Assembly: GCA_030737835.1 (NCBI GenBank)
Contig: CM060850.1
Location: forward strand, 1,267,788-1,331,787
Direction of reading: 5' to 3'
Origin: Acorus gramineus
Taxonomy: Eukaryota > Streptophyta > Magnoliopsida > Acorales > Acoraceae
Length of the DNA stretch: 64,000 nucleotides
Under the pieces are notes generated by a model. It was not told the DNA's origin, did no database searches, and saw only the letters and a list, made by a program, of their open reading frames with translations. A program made the position numbers and the translations under genes. Below, piece after piece: positions 31,895-44,400 of this stretch. Position 1 is the stretch's first letter. The number at the start of each line of letters is the position of its first letter.

Positions 31895-32182
31895 ATGGGT
31901 TCCATCGTCGCCAACGAAGAAAAATCCGATGCCGACGGCAAACCTCCACTCTCCGCCGCCGCAACACCCTCCCGTCCCATCTGGAGCTCCAGCTCCCGCA
32001 ACCGTCGACGGCGATGGCGGCAGAGGATTTTGAGATGGTCTCCTGGAAGCCGTCGGCGTGCACGAGCCTTTGTCGCAGATCGACGCTGCCTCTCCCACCG
32101 CCTCCGCCGCGGGTCGACGCTCAGAACAACCCCTTTTTTTTCAATTTGGATGTTACCTCAATGTCTCTCGAATCAGGTTTGA
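31895..32182 (+). CDS. Small GC-rich ORF (95 aa) inside the MULE-like element, origin unknown
   Basis: ATG at 31895 follows a CT-rich leader (cactctctctctctcaATG) and opens a frame beginning MGSIVANEEKSDADGKPPLS, then Arg-rich. The DNA is much more GC-rich than the surrounding element, and a donor-like caggtttg follows at about 32174. This fits a captured first exon of a plant gene. I cannot name the parent. Whether it is transcribed or translated is unknown. The overlapping frames on both strands seem to be a by-product of high GC. Confidence 0.3.
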   Translation: MGSIVANEEKSDADGKPPLSAAATPSRPIWSSSSRNRRRRWRQRILRWSPGSRRRARAFVADRRCLSHRLRRGSTLRTTPFFSIWMLPQCLSNQV

Positions 32183-32490
32183 CATTATTATATTTGTAAT
32201 CGAGTTGTGTTTTACTTATTGTTTTAAATTTAAACACGATTTTTTTATGTAATGAATGTCATTTTTCACAGTTTGATTTGTTTTTGTCTCAATATCTAAA
32301 TATAGCAATCGATACTGTTACATTTTATATGGGGGTAGTTTGTTTAATGCTACTGCTACATTATTGACAATGTAAATAGACATTTTTAAAATCTGTGTTG
32401 TTTTTGTTACATTTGTAAATGTAACAGTCAACCGCATGCATGTATTAATTTATATTTGTTACATTCATAAATGTGTCAACTACATGTATA

Positions 32491-32960
32491 TTGCATAGAA
32501 TGTAAAACATTTGGTAAATGTAACCGTTATGTCACATTTATGTAAATGTAACAGTTTTCATCAAAATGAATCAAATGGTTCATGTAATATTTGTTAAATG
32601 TAACTTATAACAAAAAATGTGTTTGACATTTTTTATAAAATGTAACTGACTATTGAATAGAGGATCGGTTTAAAATTGTTTAAACATTGCATGGAATGTA
32701 AAACATTTAGGTAAATGTAACTATTATGTTACATTTATGTAAATGTAACAGTTTTTATGAAAATGAATCAAATAATTCATGTAATATTTGTTAAATGTAA
32801 CTCATAAAAAAAAAGGTGTTTGATATTTTTCATAAAATGTAACTGACTATTGAAGAAAGAATCTGTTTAAAATTGTTTAAACATTGCATGGAATGTAAAA
32901 CAATTATGTAAATGTAACAATGTTTATGTAAATACAACAAATAATTGTAAAGGATGTAAA
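32491..32960. repeat. About 200-bp tandem repeat, 2.3 copies, rich in the word gtaaatgtaac
   Basis: Copies start at ttgcatagaatgtaaaac (32491), ttgcatggaatgtaaaac (32697) and, partial, at 32884. Within each unit the words ATGTAAC and TTTATGTAAATGTAACA recur. Units one and two match through ctgactattgaa and taaaattgtttaaac. Located inside the MULE-like element. Confidence 0.7.
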
Positions 32961-33639
32961 TATTTAGGAAATGTATTTGTATTTTCAGAGATGATCTTAT
33001 TTATGTAAATTGAAAAGATGTTTGTCAAATGCTATAATGTTTAGTTAATAACATTCTTAAAAAAATATATACAGTACGAATGTAATTTGAAAGAAAAAGA
33101 GTAGCCGTTTGGATTTTGACAAAAAAAAAATAATTTAGGTAAGTTTTTGTGTAATTTAGGTTAATTTTGGGAAAGGATTTCAAAATTCAATTACCAAGTA
33201 AGGATTTCAAAATTCAAATTGTGAAATACATAACATTAGTAACTGATTTGAGAAAAAAAGGGATTTGGATTAATGGAAAAGATTTTTAATAAAGGGCAGA
33301 TTTATATTTTAACATTTAACTCTTTTTGAAAAATTAACAAGCCAACCAATGAGATGATGACACCTCATGGGGCTTGTGAGTGGGGCCTGTATTTTGAGGC
33401 CTGGGTATCATGACTCTAACTAAAGATTTTATTAAAAAATTAGGTGGGCTTACTTATTGGGGGGTGTAGTTATTAGAAAAATCTAAATGGATCTTTGACA
33501 GCAAAATTCATTTAAGAGGGATTTATTTACAATTTTGAGGGGCTCAAGTAGAGCCACCCTAATATTTCACATATTTAGTTTGGATACGGATACGAATATG
33601 GGCAGATCCGCTTCATATCCGTCTAATTGACAAGCTCAG

Positions 33640-34295
33640 TGAAGAGGATGTATTATGTTTTGTTTTGGTGTGATGCTCCGTCTACCTTTTATTCTCTTGT
33701 TTTAGGGGGATTGATTGCTCTACACTACTTGTGTGTGTAACCATCTCGCAACCTCATCTCTCTCCCCCTCGCTTTGAGGAAAGATTCGGACCAGTGTAAC
33801 ATCTTATATAAAGTTATATAGTCTACCATTTCCTAAAAAAAAAATTTAGATGAATTGAATGAATGATTTTTTTGGTAGTGGGATTGCAAAACTGATTTGT
33901 TGCAAACGTTGGGTTTAAAATTAATTCGGTAGGAAGCTTCCCCTCCCTCAACTTTTGAAAAACGCAGCTTTTAGACACTATTTACTTCAAATATATCTGC
34001 ATGAAGTTGTCTTAGTTTTTCTGTTTGGTTGCACGATTACAGAAATATCTTCCTTCAAATGCAAAAATTGTTTCATCGTGCAACTAAACTCTACCTAAGT
34101 ATATACTTAAGTAAACAAAATATATAAAACAATTTTTGTAACCCATCCCGTTTTTTTCTTTAAAAAGTCTTTTGTTTTTTCTTTTAAAATAAAACTTTGG
34201 TTTTCCACCTTTCGAATGTTTGTGTCAAGTTCTTCAAAAATGGGTTTTAAAAAAAGATCGTTTTTGAGGGGGACCAAAAGGGAGTTTCACTTCCA
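33640..34295. mobile_element. Intergenic with a copy of the 18859 MITE family at about 33868-34098
   Basis: Between 33868 and 34098 the motif order of the 18.9-kb MITE returns: gggattgcaaaactgatt, cgcagcttttagacactattt, tctgtttggttgcacgatta, then tcgtgcaactaaactc. The remaining sequence is AT-rich without a gene. Confidence 0.6.
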
Positions 34296-34304
34296 TTCCC
34301 CAAA

Positions 34305-34759
34305 GGGTACATCTACTCCCACCAACCATTTGTCTAATAACACCAACAATAAAAAATCATTTATAAATTTAATTTGAACATCACTAATCCCACCAACCAT
34401 TCGACGGTCGACTTGTCGCCTTCATTTTGAACAATCGACAGTTGGTCTGTCAAACATTTATTTAACAAATTCGATAATCACCCTGTCAACCTTCCTTTAC
34501 AACCTTCGACCATCTCCCTGTTAACCATTTTTTACAAACTTCGACAGCAGTTTTATCAACCTTCCTTTACAATATTTGACAAAATCTCTATCAATTTTCT
34601 TTTACACCCTTTGACCTTAACAGTGTCGAACCGAAATATTATGTAGGAAGGGTCGATTGGTTTGTGGGATCAATGATGTTCAAATTAAATTTATATATGT
34701 ATTTTTTATTTTTTTGATTGGTGTTATTAAACAAATGGTGTATGGGGATAGACGTGCCT
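34305..34759. mobile_element. 455-bp MULE-type MITE with perfect 9-bp target duplication
   Basis: TTCCCCAAA flanks it on both sides (34296-34304 and 34760-34768). Inverted ends are gggtacatctactccc and aggcacgtctatcccc (inverted). The arms continue to match through taataacaccaa and ataaatttaatttgaacatc for about 100 bp. The interval between the arms is a 35-bp tandem repeat. Confidence 0.85.
34401..34640. repeat. 35-bp tandem repeat, six to seven units
   Basis: Units begin TCGAC or TTGAC, contain a CTGTCAA-like centre and a CCTTCCTTTACAA-like end. Examples are units starting at about 34435, 34470 (tcgataatcaccctgtcaac), 34505, 34540, 34575 and 34610. It fills the centre of the 34305-34759 MITE. 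Confidence 0.7.
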
Positions 34760-34769
34760 TTCCCCAAAC

Positions 34770-35839
34770 TATTAAAAAACAAAAATAGTCATTTTTTCTT
34801 TTTTTTCTCTTTCATTAGATCTCCAATAGAGGGTGTTGACTTAGGTACCAAAATCAAGTAATCAAGTAATATAATAAAATCGACACAATTGTACTGAGAA
34901 TACCAAAACCAGGTGTATACTCAGGGAAAGAATTGGCGTTTTTCTTCAATGTCGATTATACTCGTTTTTCTTCAATGTCGATTATACTCGTTTAAGCTCA
35001 TGAATTTCACTCATTTATACTAAAATTTTATTTTCAACCCCTAAAAACCCTAAAATGAAGAAGAATGTCAAACTCGTTGAGGCTCGTAAACTCGACTCAT
35101 TTATAAACGAGTCAAACTTGAACATGTTAAAGCTCAACTCGTTTACCCTTCCTCAACATAGGGGATCAATAGCATATAAAGTTTCAAACTGGTAGGGGCA
35201 TGTGGATTTTCATCTTGTTTGCAAGGTGTTACATGGATTTTCTCAGAAATCAATGGGTTATATGGATGTAGGACAGATTTCAAGGAGTTACATAGATTGA
35301 AACTACATGGTTAACCATGATTGAAAATATAATATACTAAAAATCTTATATAATTTGTTAAAAATATAAAAACTCTTTCATATATATACTTTGTTAATAT
35401 GAGTATATGCCACAATGATTATCTATCACCGTATATAGATTTGGAATTGGAGTTGAAAAAAAAATTATGCAACAGCATGATAAATAAAAATCCAAAATCA
35501 ATATCATTCTACATCGCCTTTCTAATAATGTAAATTCACCATTCAATGGGACTGTAGACTCAAGAATTAGAGTGAAAACACTACCAACTCTCCTGACTGG
35601 GGCCAATGTAAATACAAAACCAACTACTCTACAAAAATATCCAAAACCAGTAACCCTTACATCTGTTGTTTATACACAGCAATTAGAGCAACTTAAAACC
35701 TCAACACTTTCCTATTCAGATTCATCAGTGGACTGTTATCTAGAAAGTATCTGTTAACTCGCTATCACACAACCAACTCCACAAAAAAAAAAAAAAAAAA
35801 TCAAATATAACATAAACTGATATAAAGGGGGGAATTCCG
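34770..35839. other. Intergenic, callose synthase 3' flank, with a foldback relic near 35155-35300
   Basis: Words like ggggcatgtggattttcat, gttacatggattttct and gggttatatggatgta at 35200-35270 resemble one arm of the 9067-9893 foldback family. A small direct duplication (tttttcttcaatgtcgatta) occurs at about 34942 and 34968. The rest is AT-rich and includes the likely 3' UTR of the callose synthase gene. No further gene seen. Confidence 0.45.
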
Positions 35840-38800
35840 TTACAGGTTGGTGTTGGGATTGTTTCCTGCGAGGATAAGGGAGATCTCCAGCCCCCTGCTG
35901 AACGCCTGGTTGAAAAGCAAACGCGTCTGGAACGTGGATACGAATGGGAACCATGAGAAGATGGCAACTGGAATGAATATGAGCATTCCCATCCCAGCAT
36001 CGTATAGACGGGCAACTGAACGCACGGACTTCCATGCCCCACATTTCTTTATCAGAGGCTTCCACGCAACCGCAATCTGATGAAAACGATGAAGCATGTG
36101 AAGTTTTAGTTATGTTTGCTTTAAAGAAATTGAGTTCGCATGCAAGCAGATGGCGAGGTTGAATTTTAAAACATTTTCAGAAAGCAAGATGGTTCATTTA
36201 CACAGTATCTAAAACCATTAGTGCAATTTTTATTTTTTTATCATTAATCATTGAGTCGCATGGATGAATGGTTATATTCTTTATTATTGCAGGAAAACCT
36301 TCAGATTCAAACCAATTTTTAAATGATGAGACATACAATATGTAATCCGATTATCAGTAATATTATCGTTCCTGAGACACATGGCTTGTTTTCTGTGTTG
36401 TCTGTCCTACCATGCGAAACAATAGAAAGAGAAACTAGACAAAAGGCTGAAGCTACTCACGGAAAGAATTCCCCAGCCTGTTGGGAGAAATGCTAATATG
36501 CAAGCAAAGATGTCTGGGAAAGAGAGTTTTGTTGTCGCAATTGCAACGATTAAACCAGCGATTACAAGCATGAAGGATACACCTTGGATGAAGCGCAGCA
36601 ATAGTTGAAAATTTACGGACGCCTTTTCGCTGAAGGTGAATAACTAGAAAAAAAATACAAAACAAAACCTCACGTAAATTTACACAAGTGATACGAGAAC
36701 TACAACTTAAGATTTTTTTTACGGCATTCACAAATGCTTCCACATACCTTGAAAAGAATCAGCAGAACTATGAAGACAATCCATGAAAATCCATATGCCT
36801 GCAGCAAATGGAAATGTGAGGTAATTTTGAGGAAATTACATTTTGAATGTTAAGAATAAATTAACAAATCCTGACCAAATATTTTAAGTGTTACTGCTAA
36901 CAAAAAAACAAATCCCAACAAAATAGGCAAGGGTCACTAAGTGAGAACCACAATTCAAGCGGTTCCAACAAACCCTAACCATCTTCTTTTAGGGGATCCT
37001 TTCGTGGATCTCAAAGCAAACTGATTCCGAGCTAGGAATCCATGTGGAAGGAATCCATTCATACAGAAGTTCCTGCAACTTTTACTCCCACAATAGAAAC
37101 TAGATGGTAGGTACACATTTTGAAATACAACTACTGTAAGGGTCACGAAAATTGTTGACTCCAGATGTACATCCAAGTCTTGTAATTTTCCCTAAGTAGA
37201 TATGTAAAAACCTATCATGCTGTTTATACGAAGTTTATAGAATAATAGTCAAGCCTGAGGAAAAAGTTATCAATTAGTTTATCCACTAACCTGTAGCATC
37301 AAAGTTGACCAGAAGCCTCAGGCAATTGCTTCAAACAATCGCCAACAAGTCACTGACAAGAAAATTCTAAAAGCATGCAGATCCCTTTCAACCCACAGAG
37401 GGAATTATTGTAGGCTGACATTTGTGACTAAATGTAATTTATAAAGCCAAAGCAAACCCACGGAAAAACACAAGCTATTTCAATGTAGATGTAGAATTCC
37501 AGTTGAAAGATATATGTTCGATTGTAACTTTCAACAAGCAGAAAAATTGGATGAACATGCAGTCTTGTGCATTTCTAGTTCTTATGCTAGCAATTGCCAA
37601 AACGTCATAAAAAGATAACTGGTTTATTATATAGATGAATAGCTATAAAAACCAACACTGAATGGTGCGTATTTACATAATAATATGAGACCCATAGCGG
37701 CAAAATCATGATATCAACCTTTAAGTGAAAAAGGTCAACGGGCACAAACAACACGTATAGTAAGCATAAAAATAAAATCACCCCAGCTTGGACCATCAAA
37801 TGTGAGCTTTGTACTTTGGTCTTCAGGACATGGGATTTGGGAAGTCATATGCAAAGCACACGGAATAACTAAATAGGAAGTTTTTATACCGTCAGTGATG
37901 TGCTTGATCCAGTCGCATGCAGTTTGTATACAATGCCATATTGGAAAATGAAAAACCGTAGACTCAAGATGGTCTCAAATATCCTTCCGCTTAGGGTACG
38001 TATATGGGCCTGTACAAAACAATTTTCTGATGTCAAGTAAAACCCATTAATTAACAAATCAGGAGATCAGACTCAAGCTATGTATTCATTAAATTTCAGT
38101 GATTGAATGATACAAGGGTTTTAATCCACAGTGTCATAAATTACTATAGGTAGAAGTAGCTTAAGCTTCCAGAAGCTTTCCCAACAAATCAGCTGATATA
38201 TAAAAGATCTCTTTACCTGGGGTTCAACTGCTAAATTATATGCACAATGTAAAATGTAGATTAAGATGCTACTGTAACACAAACAAAAGAAAATTCCAGT
38301 ACCAGGGGACAAACATAAACTGATGAACACTTATACCTAATAGGGCGCTGCAACTTGCAAGTGTGATGCACATCATTTTGTGGGGACCATTTTTGACAAT
38401 TGTATTTGCATCATGAGGGGAAGGGATTTTATTGACATCATTTTGGAGTCACAGTTGTAGTAGACATTTCAATAAGGATATTTTGAAAAACTTACAAGAT
38501 TTCAGTTGCTGGTTTTATAATGTAAAAATGCTTCTTTAGTTAAACAAAATTACTTTGGGCTTATTAAATGGAAAAAAAAGCAGCAATCACTTGACAATAT
38601 CCAAAATAATATAGAACATATTAAGAGCATTTTGTAATAAGAATGCTGTGGAAATACCAGCTCCTCATCCCACCAAGCTTCCCAGCTCTCTTCTCCCTTA
38701 ACTCCGATTCCACCTCGATAAAGAAGCCAGTTTGTCCAGTCACTGAAGTCCTCCACTGTCCTGAATGAAAAAAAAAAATTCAACATATCTTAGTCCAGCC

Positions 38801-41421
38801 AAAGTACCGGTGGAAAAAAAATGCATCAATAAGAATACTTACTTCTGCCATTCAAAGCCAGATGGGTTGAACAGATAAGGCGCAAGAAGCCAAGAGAGTG
38901 CCATAAACCAACTACTAACAGTCAGTAGGATGTAGGCCACTGCACCACCGTCATTATATCCATATGCAAGGTATACCACTAACAGAAGTACCACTTCAAA
39001 TCTACACATTGGAAACAACAAACTCAGTATACTTCAATCCTGCTCTTTTTGGTTGCTTCTTTGAAATCAGGGAGAAAAAAAAAATCTACAAACCCTTTCA
39101 CAAAATGGCTACGGGAGTAAAGTCTATAATTCTCTGAAAACTTTATATGGCGGACCACAAAACCCCTACCAGTTGCTTGATACTATAACCCACAAATCAG
39201 CAAAAGTTAGTATAAATTGATTATAATAAAATCAAAATAAGAATATGATTACTTGCCTTTGCACCACCATGAAGAATTGTCCGACCAAAATAATGTGTCC
39301 TCGTACCAAGAGCAAATGTGAAATATACAGAACAGAGCTGAAGCTGCATTGTAGTAAAACTGACAATTGCCTGATAAATGAGAAACACACATGTAATTGG
39401 AACATGATTTCTGAATATTATCTCTACATAAATAAAAATAATAATAGCATCCCAAACATTTTTTAAATATAACCATACCAGATCATGCAGATTCCTACAA
39501 GAAAACGAATATGTGAATTTTGAATCCTATGATCCTAAGAGACCATTAAACAATGTGATTCCAGCTGGCATTGACTATGCAAAATGCTCAGCATGGCTCA
39601 AGTGATTGGGTGTCTAAATTTCCAAAATCTGCCAAATGATAACAGCACATAACATTTCATGGAAAATTGGTCTGTACAAGTCAGGTTATCAGTGAGATAA
39701 GAAATGACTTGACCAATGTACGTCAGGTTATCAATAACACCTCCATCATTTTATTCAAGATTACAATAATGAAAATACATATATTCAAGAAATTCTAATT
39801 TTATTTTGTCAGGAAGTTACCAAACAAAAACATTTAATTTTATTCCCCGTTCTTGGAAATAAACTTGACTCTTGCATGGACAGTACAGATGTGGTAACAG
39901 CATTTAGATGAACATAGAACATTTGGAACACAAGTTCAGCCAGAAAGTTTATTGTGAAGGGATTTCAAATAGAAATGGGTGGACAAAAAAATATGAACCA
40001 TAAAAACAAATGAAAACATACATGCCTTTAGCACACAAGTAATATTTATAAGTGCTAGCAATAATCTCACCAAAAGATGAACTTAAAAGAATGAACCAAG
40101 AAGGCCTCACAAGGGTATACAAAAGATGATACAAGATTGAGGAGAATCGAGTCATGGACATGAGGAAATGGGTACATGCACAAGCTTTGGATGACAATTA
40201 TAAAAAAAGTCACAGAGAACTTCAACATTGTAGACATGAAGGTCCAAAGGTGGAGATCAGAAGAGTTGTCAAAGATGACAGCATGTGGAGGAGGATGTCC
40301 TCAATAGTACTCTAAGAAGTACATATTAGAAGCTATTATTGTTGGAAGATACAACCATGAAGAAGGATGTGTTTCAAAATTCAAATGAACAATCTTGGGA
40401 TCTTGTGTCGTAGTCTCTCTTATTTCTCTTTCCTTTTTTTTCTCTAAAAATGTTCAAAACTTGTAGCTTGAATCAGTGCATGGATTTGGAAGCAGGCCTG
40501 ATAATGACCACACTAATTTCTTCTCAATAGGGCCTGTCAGACATCAATATTGCGGACTTCTCCGACATCTATAATGCTTTCTTCCAATGGGTATTTTTTT
40601 GGTAGTCATCAGAAAATCTAGCCAGGCATATTTATCTTCAAAAAGAGGTATGAACCTCTAGTGATTGGAGCTAGTGATCCTTCAGCAGAATAAAAGAATA
40701 AGAGACTAAAGCATGTCTACAATGTAACTCTCAATGTAAATTGCCATGTCAACAACAACAAAAAAAAAAAATTGCCCCCATGGAAACTATGATGAAAGTG
40801 AACCTCTAAAATCGGCATAGTGAATACCTCAGGTAAACACAAGTTTAATAGAAGTTAGAAGCTATTTAACATATAAAAGGAAACTTCAATCCCGTGCATG
40901 TACTAAGAAAAAATTCAGAAGGATGTTACTAATAAATTTACAAGCAAAAGATATTACCATGTAGTCTCAAGGTAAAAGCATCAAATATGAACTAAATTGC
41001 TTGAATAAAAAAAGGAATACATACTGTTAGAAAACCTTGCTCCAATATGAAACCTAGAATCATAGGAACTGCAGTGAAGACACCAATTTGAAACAGAAAT
41101 TGTGTGTTGAGAGCTGTAGTCAAGGCAGTGTTATGCAATATATCAGCTTTATCCTGAAGAGAGGCACCAACTCCAGACAATGCCTGAAATAAGAAATGCA
41201 CAATTTTAGTATGGAAAGTAGAAACATGAATAATACAGGGTATATTGGACTGGAATAGATGCCGGATATATCTAATAACATGTCGAACCATATAAAAAAA
41301 AACCACATCTGCATTATGCAAATAAGTTTTGAGGAGGGTTAGATACACCCCATGATCATGGAACCCCACCCCATATTTTGTTTGTTTTTGGGATGGAGGT
41401 AGAGCAGACAAAAAAAAAGGT

Positions 41422-41454
<33 letters not shown>

Positions 41455-44400
41455 GGGGGGGGGGGGGTTGTGGAGGCGAACGGAGAAGGCAGCATTGGCG
41501 AGGCAGCTGACGTGGTGGCTGCGAGGGGTGGTGGAAGCGGCGGGAGGAGGGTGGCGAGGAGAGAAAGGGCCGTGTGCTGCATCGGAGAGTGTGTGCTGCT
41601 GGGAACCCAGCAGCCACCATGAGGGGAGGTAGACACACCACGACGGGGACGACCACAGCCGTCAAGACCACGGAAGTGAAGGCCATGATCGCGAACATTT
41701 GCTTATCGAGGACTTGCACGTTGCAGCCTATGTTAAGCACGATCAACTCAAAGAAGCCCTTGGTGTTCATGAGCATGCCGAGCAAGAGCCCCTCGGGGAA
41801 GGGCATGGAGTATGAGAACACGACGAGGAATGCCTCACAATCTTGGCCGCACCCGCGACGGAGATCACGAGCACAAGGAAGCACACAGTGTGCGCATTGG
41901 TGATGGCAGAGAGGCCAGTGCGAAGTTTCAAGAGAATAGACATGAAAGGAAAACATTAATTGAAAACTTTGAAATCCTTCTTTTTTTTTTTGGAAAGAAA
42001 AGGTGGGTGGTGCCACCTTGATTCATAAATAAAAACGCAGTTACAAAGTTTGAATTGGTAGTGAGAGGATACAGATTTAAACATAAAAATAAAATCGCAC
42101 CACGGCAGTGCCAAGGGCCACACCTATACAGTCTACGGGCCACACCGACTAGCACCGCACACTCCCCATCCATTTTGTAACTCCTCCACATGCTTCGAGC
42201 CACCTACAAACTCGATTTGTAACGCTAGAGAGGCCCTTCCCCAACTCTTTGATGTGAGTTTCCATGATGCTCCATATGTTCTCAATGCATATACCTGCTC
42301 CCTCAAATACGGTCGAGGGTGGCTAGGGTGGTCGGTTTTGGTCTCGGATTTCACATCAACCATATCACCCACATTCCTACGAAAATCGTTGACATAAGTA
42401 CCCTCGCCGCAACCGATCACATTTTGTGCTTGCAGAATCTGTTGCATGTCTCCCATAGCTCCTTGACCGTCCACGGGGTTGAGCATTCTCCTATACAGCC
42501 CTCTTGTATCTCCCATAGCCTTGCAGACACCTCACACTAGTAGAATAAATGATCAATGGTCTCCAGCATCACTCTCCATAGCGCACTCAAGTATCATCAT
42601 CAGATTGCAATTTTGCCCGACAGGAATTTGTGTTGAAAACCTTTAGTGGCACTTTTGCGCTCCACACCACCTTTGCATTCGCCGCCATATCTGCATCACC
42701 CGATCAATGGTGCCACCACCATCTGTATCCCTCTTTGACTGCATCCTACACATGGTTTCACCAACCATAATGCCATGTCCTCTCCTGTGGCATGGAAGAA
42801 TCAACTACGAAATATGAACACAAAAGCAGAAATCTCATTTTCCATCCCCACACCACCTATATTTGCTAGAGGATTGAATTTAAACAACTCCAATCAAACC
42901 TAAACACGACATACTTATGGACAACAAAAAGCCAATGAGCCCACAATACACCTTTTAGAACACTTTTCTCTATAAACATATTATCGACAACAAAGTGCAT
43001 ATATTAATAATTGCTTACACAATCTTCATAAAGTTTTGACATCTCATAATCTCATACTAATATATTGCTCTTAAGCTTTGGTGTTAGACAAATAGACACC
43101 TCATTGGTGCAAGATGTCCATTCATCTAGCACCCCTTGATAAGCTCCATCACTTTCGATAATTGTTCCTTTTGTGAATTCTTGGTTTCCTTCTCGTGTGA
43201 ATTACCCATCCTGCATCTTGTTGTGTCGCCTCCCACAAGTCGGTCAAGGCGATCCTCCCTTGTAACCTTGTTGATTGCCAACTGCTGCAGGCACGGAAAT
43301 TGGTGGATTGTGTTTCTATTACCGTCATCCAATAGATTGTATGATTTCCTCCCCGCCCCCAAACAAATCCCAAAAATGATCAATGTTCTATGTGACACCA
43401 ACAGGAGGTGGGATGGATCTATCCTACACCATGCCTCAATGATTTGAGGCCCATGTCGCGTTCGAGTTTGTCAGCCATTTCCAAACCCATGTAGCCATGT
43501 CCACTAGGTTGAGGACTCCCAAACCACCCCGGTCCTTTTCCAAGCACACCACCTCCCACCACACAAGGTAGGGGTTCCTCCAGTCATTGTTCATGCATTT
43601 CCATCAGAATGGAGATTAAATAACTCCTAAATGAATATTCCTTAAATCTTCACATACACAATCTACATATATGAAGAAGTTTGGTCATTAGATGACCAGA
43701 AATCCAAGGTTTTTTTTTTTCCTTTCAAAGCAACAACATCTGGCATTAGCACTCTTCTCATTTCCATCTTCATGTAAAGACAAAAGACACTACATATAGT
43801 AGTTTTTTCTTAGGCCAACACTTTAAGAAATAAACATTGAAATGAATCAACTGGATTTCAAAACCCGTCGTACAGAGTTTATGAGAGAGGAAACACATCT
43901 ACTTTGTCAGCATTAACTAAATGGAATAAGAGCATGTAACCTATACTTGTGGCATGGAAGAATCAACTAGGAAATATGAAGTAACACAAAAGCAGAAATC
44001 TCATATTTCATCCCCACCTCACCTATATTTGCTAGAGAATTGCATTCAACCAACTCCAATCAAACCTAAACACGACAGACATACTTATGGACAACAAAAA
44101 GCCAATGAGCCCACAATATACATTTTAGATACACTTTTTTGTATAAACATATCATCGACAACAAAGTGCATATATTCGATCTTCATAAAGTTCTGACCTC
44201 ATAATCTCATATTAATATATTGCTCTTAAGCTATGGTGTTAGACAAACAGACACCTCATTGGTGGGTGAACGGGGGAGGAGTGTTTATGACCAATGCGGC
44301 CTTAACCTTTGGTCTTCCATACTAAGACCCCCTAGTTTGGAACTCCACTAGGATGGGCATTGCCTTTTTTACCATCTGAATTATGTTTCTTGTCAAACAA

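Larger units (their letters stand above)
31210..33559. mobile_element. MULE-like element (2350 bp) with 9-bp target duplication, nested in the hAT-like element
   Basis: Flanks TAATATTTT (31201-31209) and TAATATTTC (33560-33568) differ by one base, as expected of a 9-bp Mutator-type duplication. The inverted ends start gggtgattttacttgagccc on the left and gggtggctctacttgagccc on the right (inverted) and continue with a shared ggtaaataaaccc/gtaaataaatccc part. Inner inverted words (aggccccaacttcacaggcc at 31681 and ggcttgtgagtggggcctg near 33372) extend the arms. It carries a GC-rich ORF at 31895-32182 and a ~200-bp tandem repeat, but no transposase. Confidence 0.8.
30208..33638. mobile_element. 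hAT-like element with 8-bp target duplication, carrying a protease fragment and split by a MULE-like element
   Basis: Flanking direct repeat GTGAAGAG is perfect at 30200-30207 and 33639-33646. Termini taagtctgtcaatta and (inverted) tgagcttgtcaatta agree at 12 of 15 bases. Both sub-terminal zones carry repeated atatccg/cggatat words (30225-30330, 31100-31200, 33575-33625), typical of this type of element. Its own length is about 1.07 kb once the nested 31210-33559 element is removed. It carries an aspartyl-protease fragment at 30520-31015 and no transposase. Confidence 0.8.
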
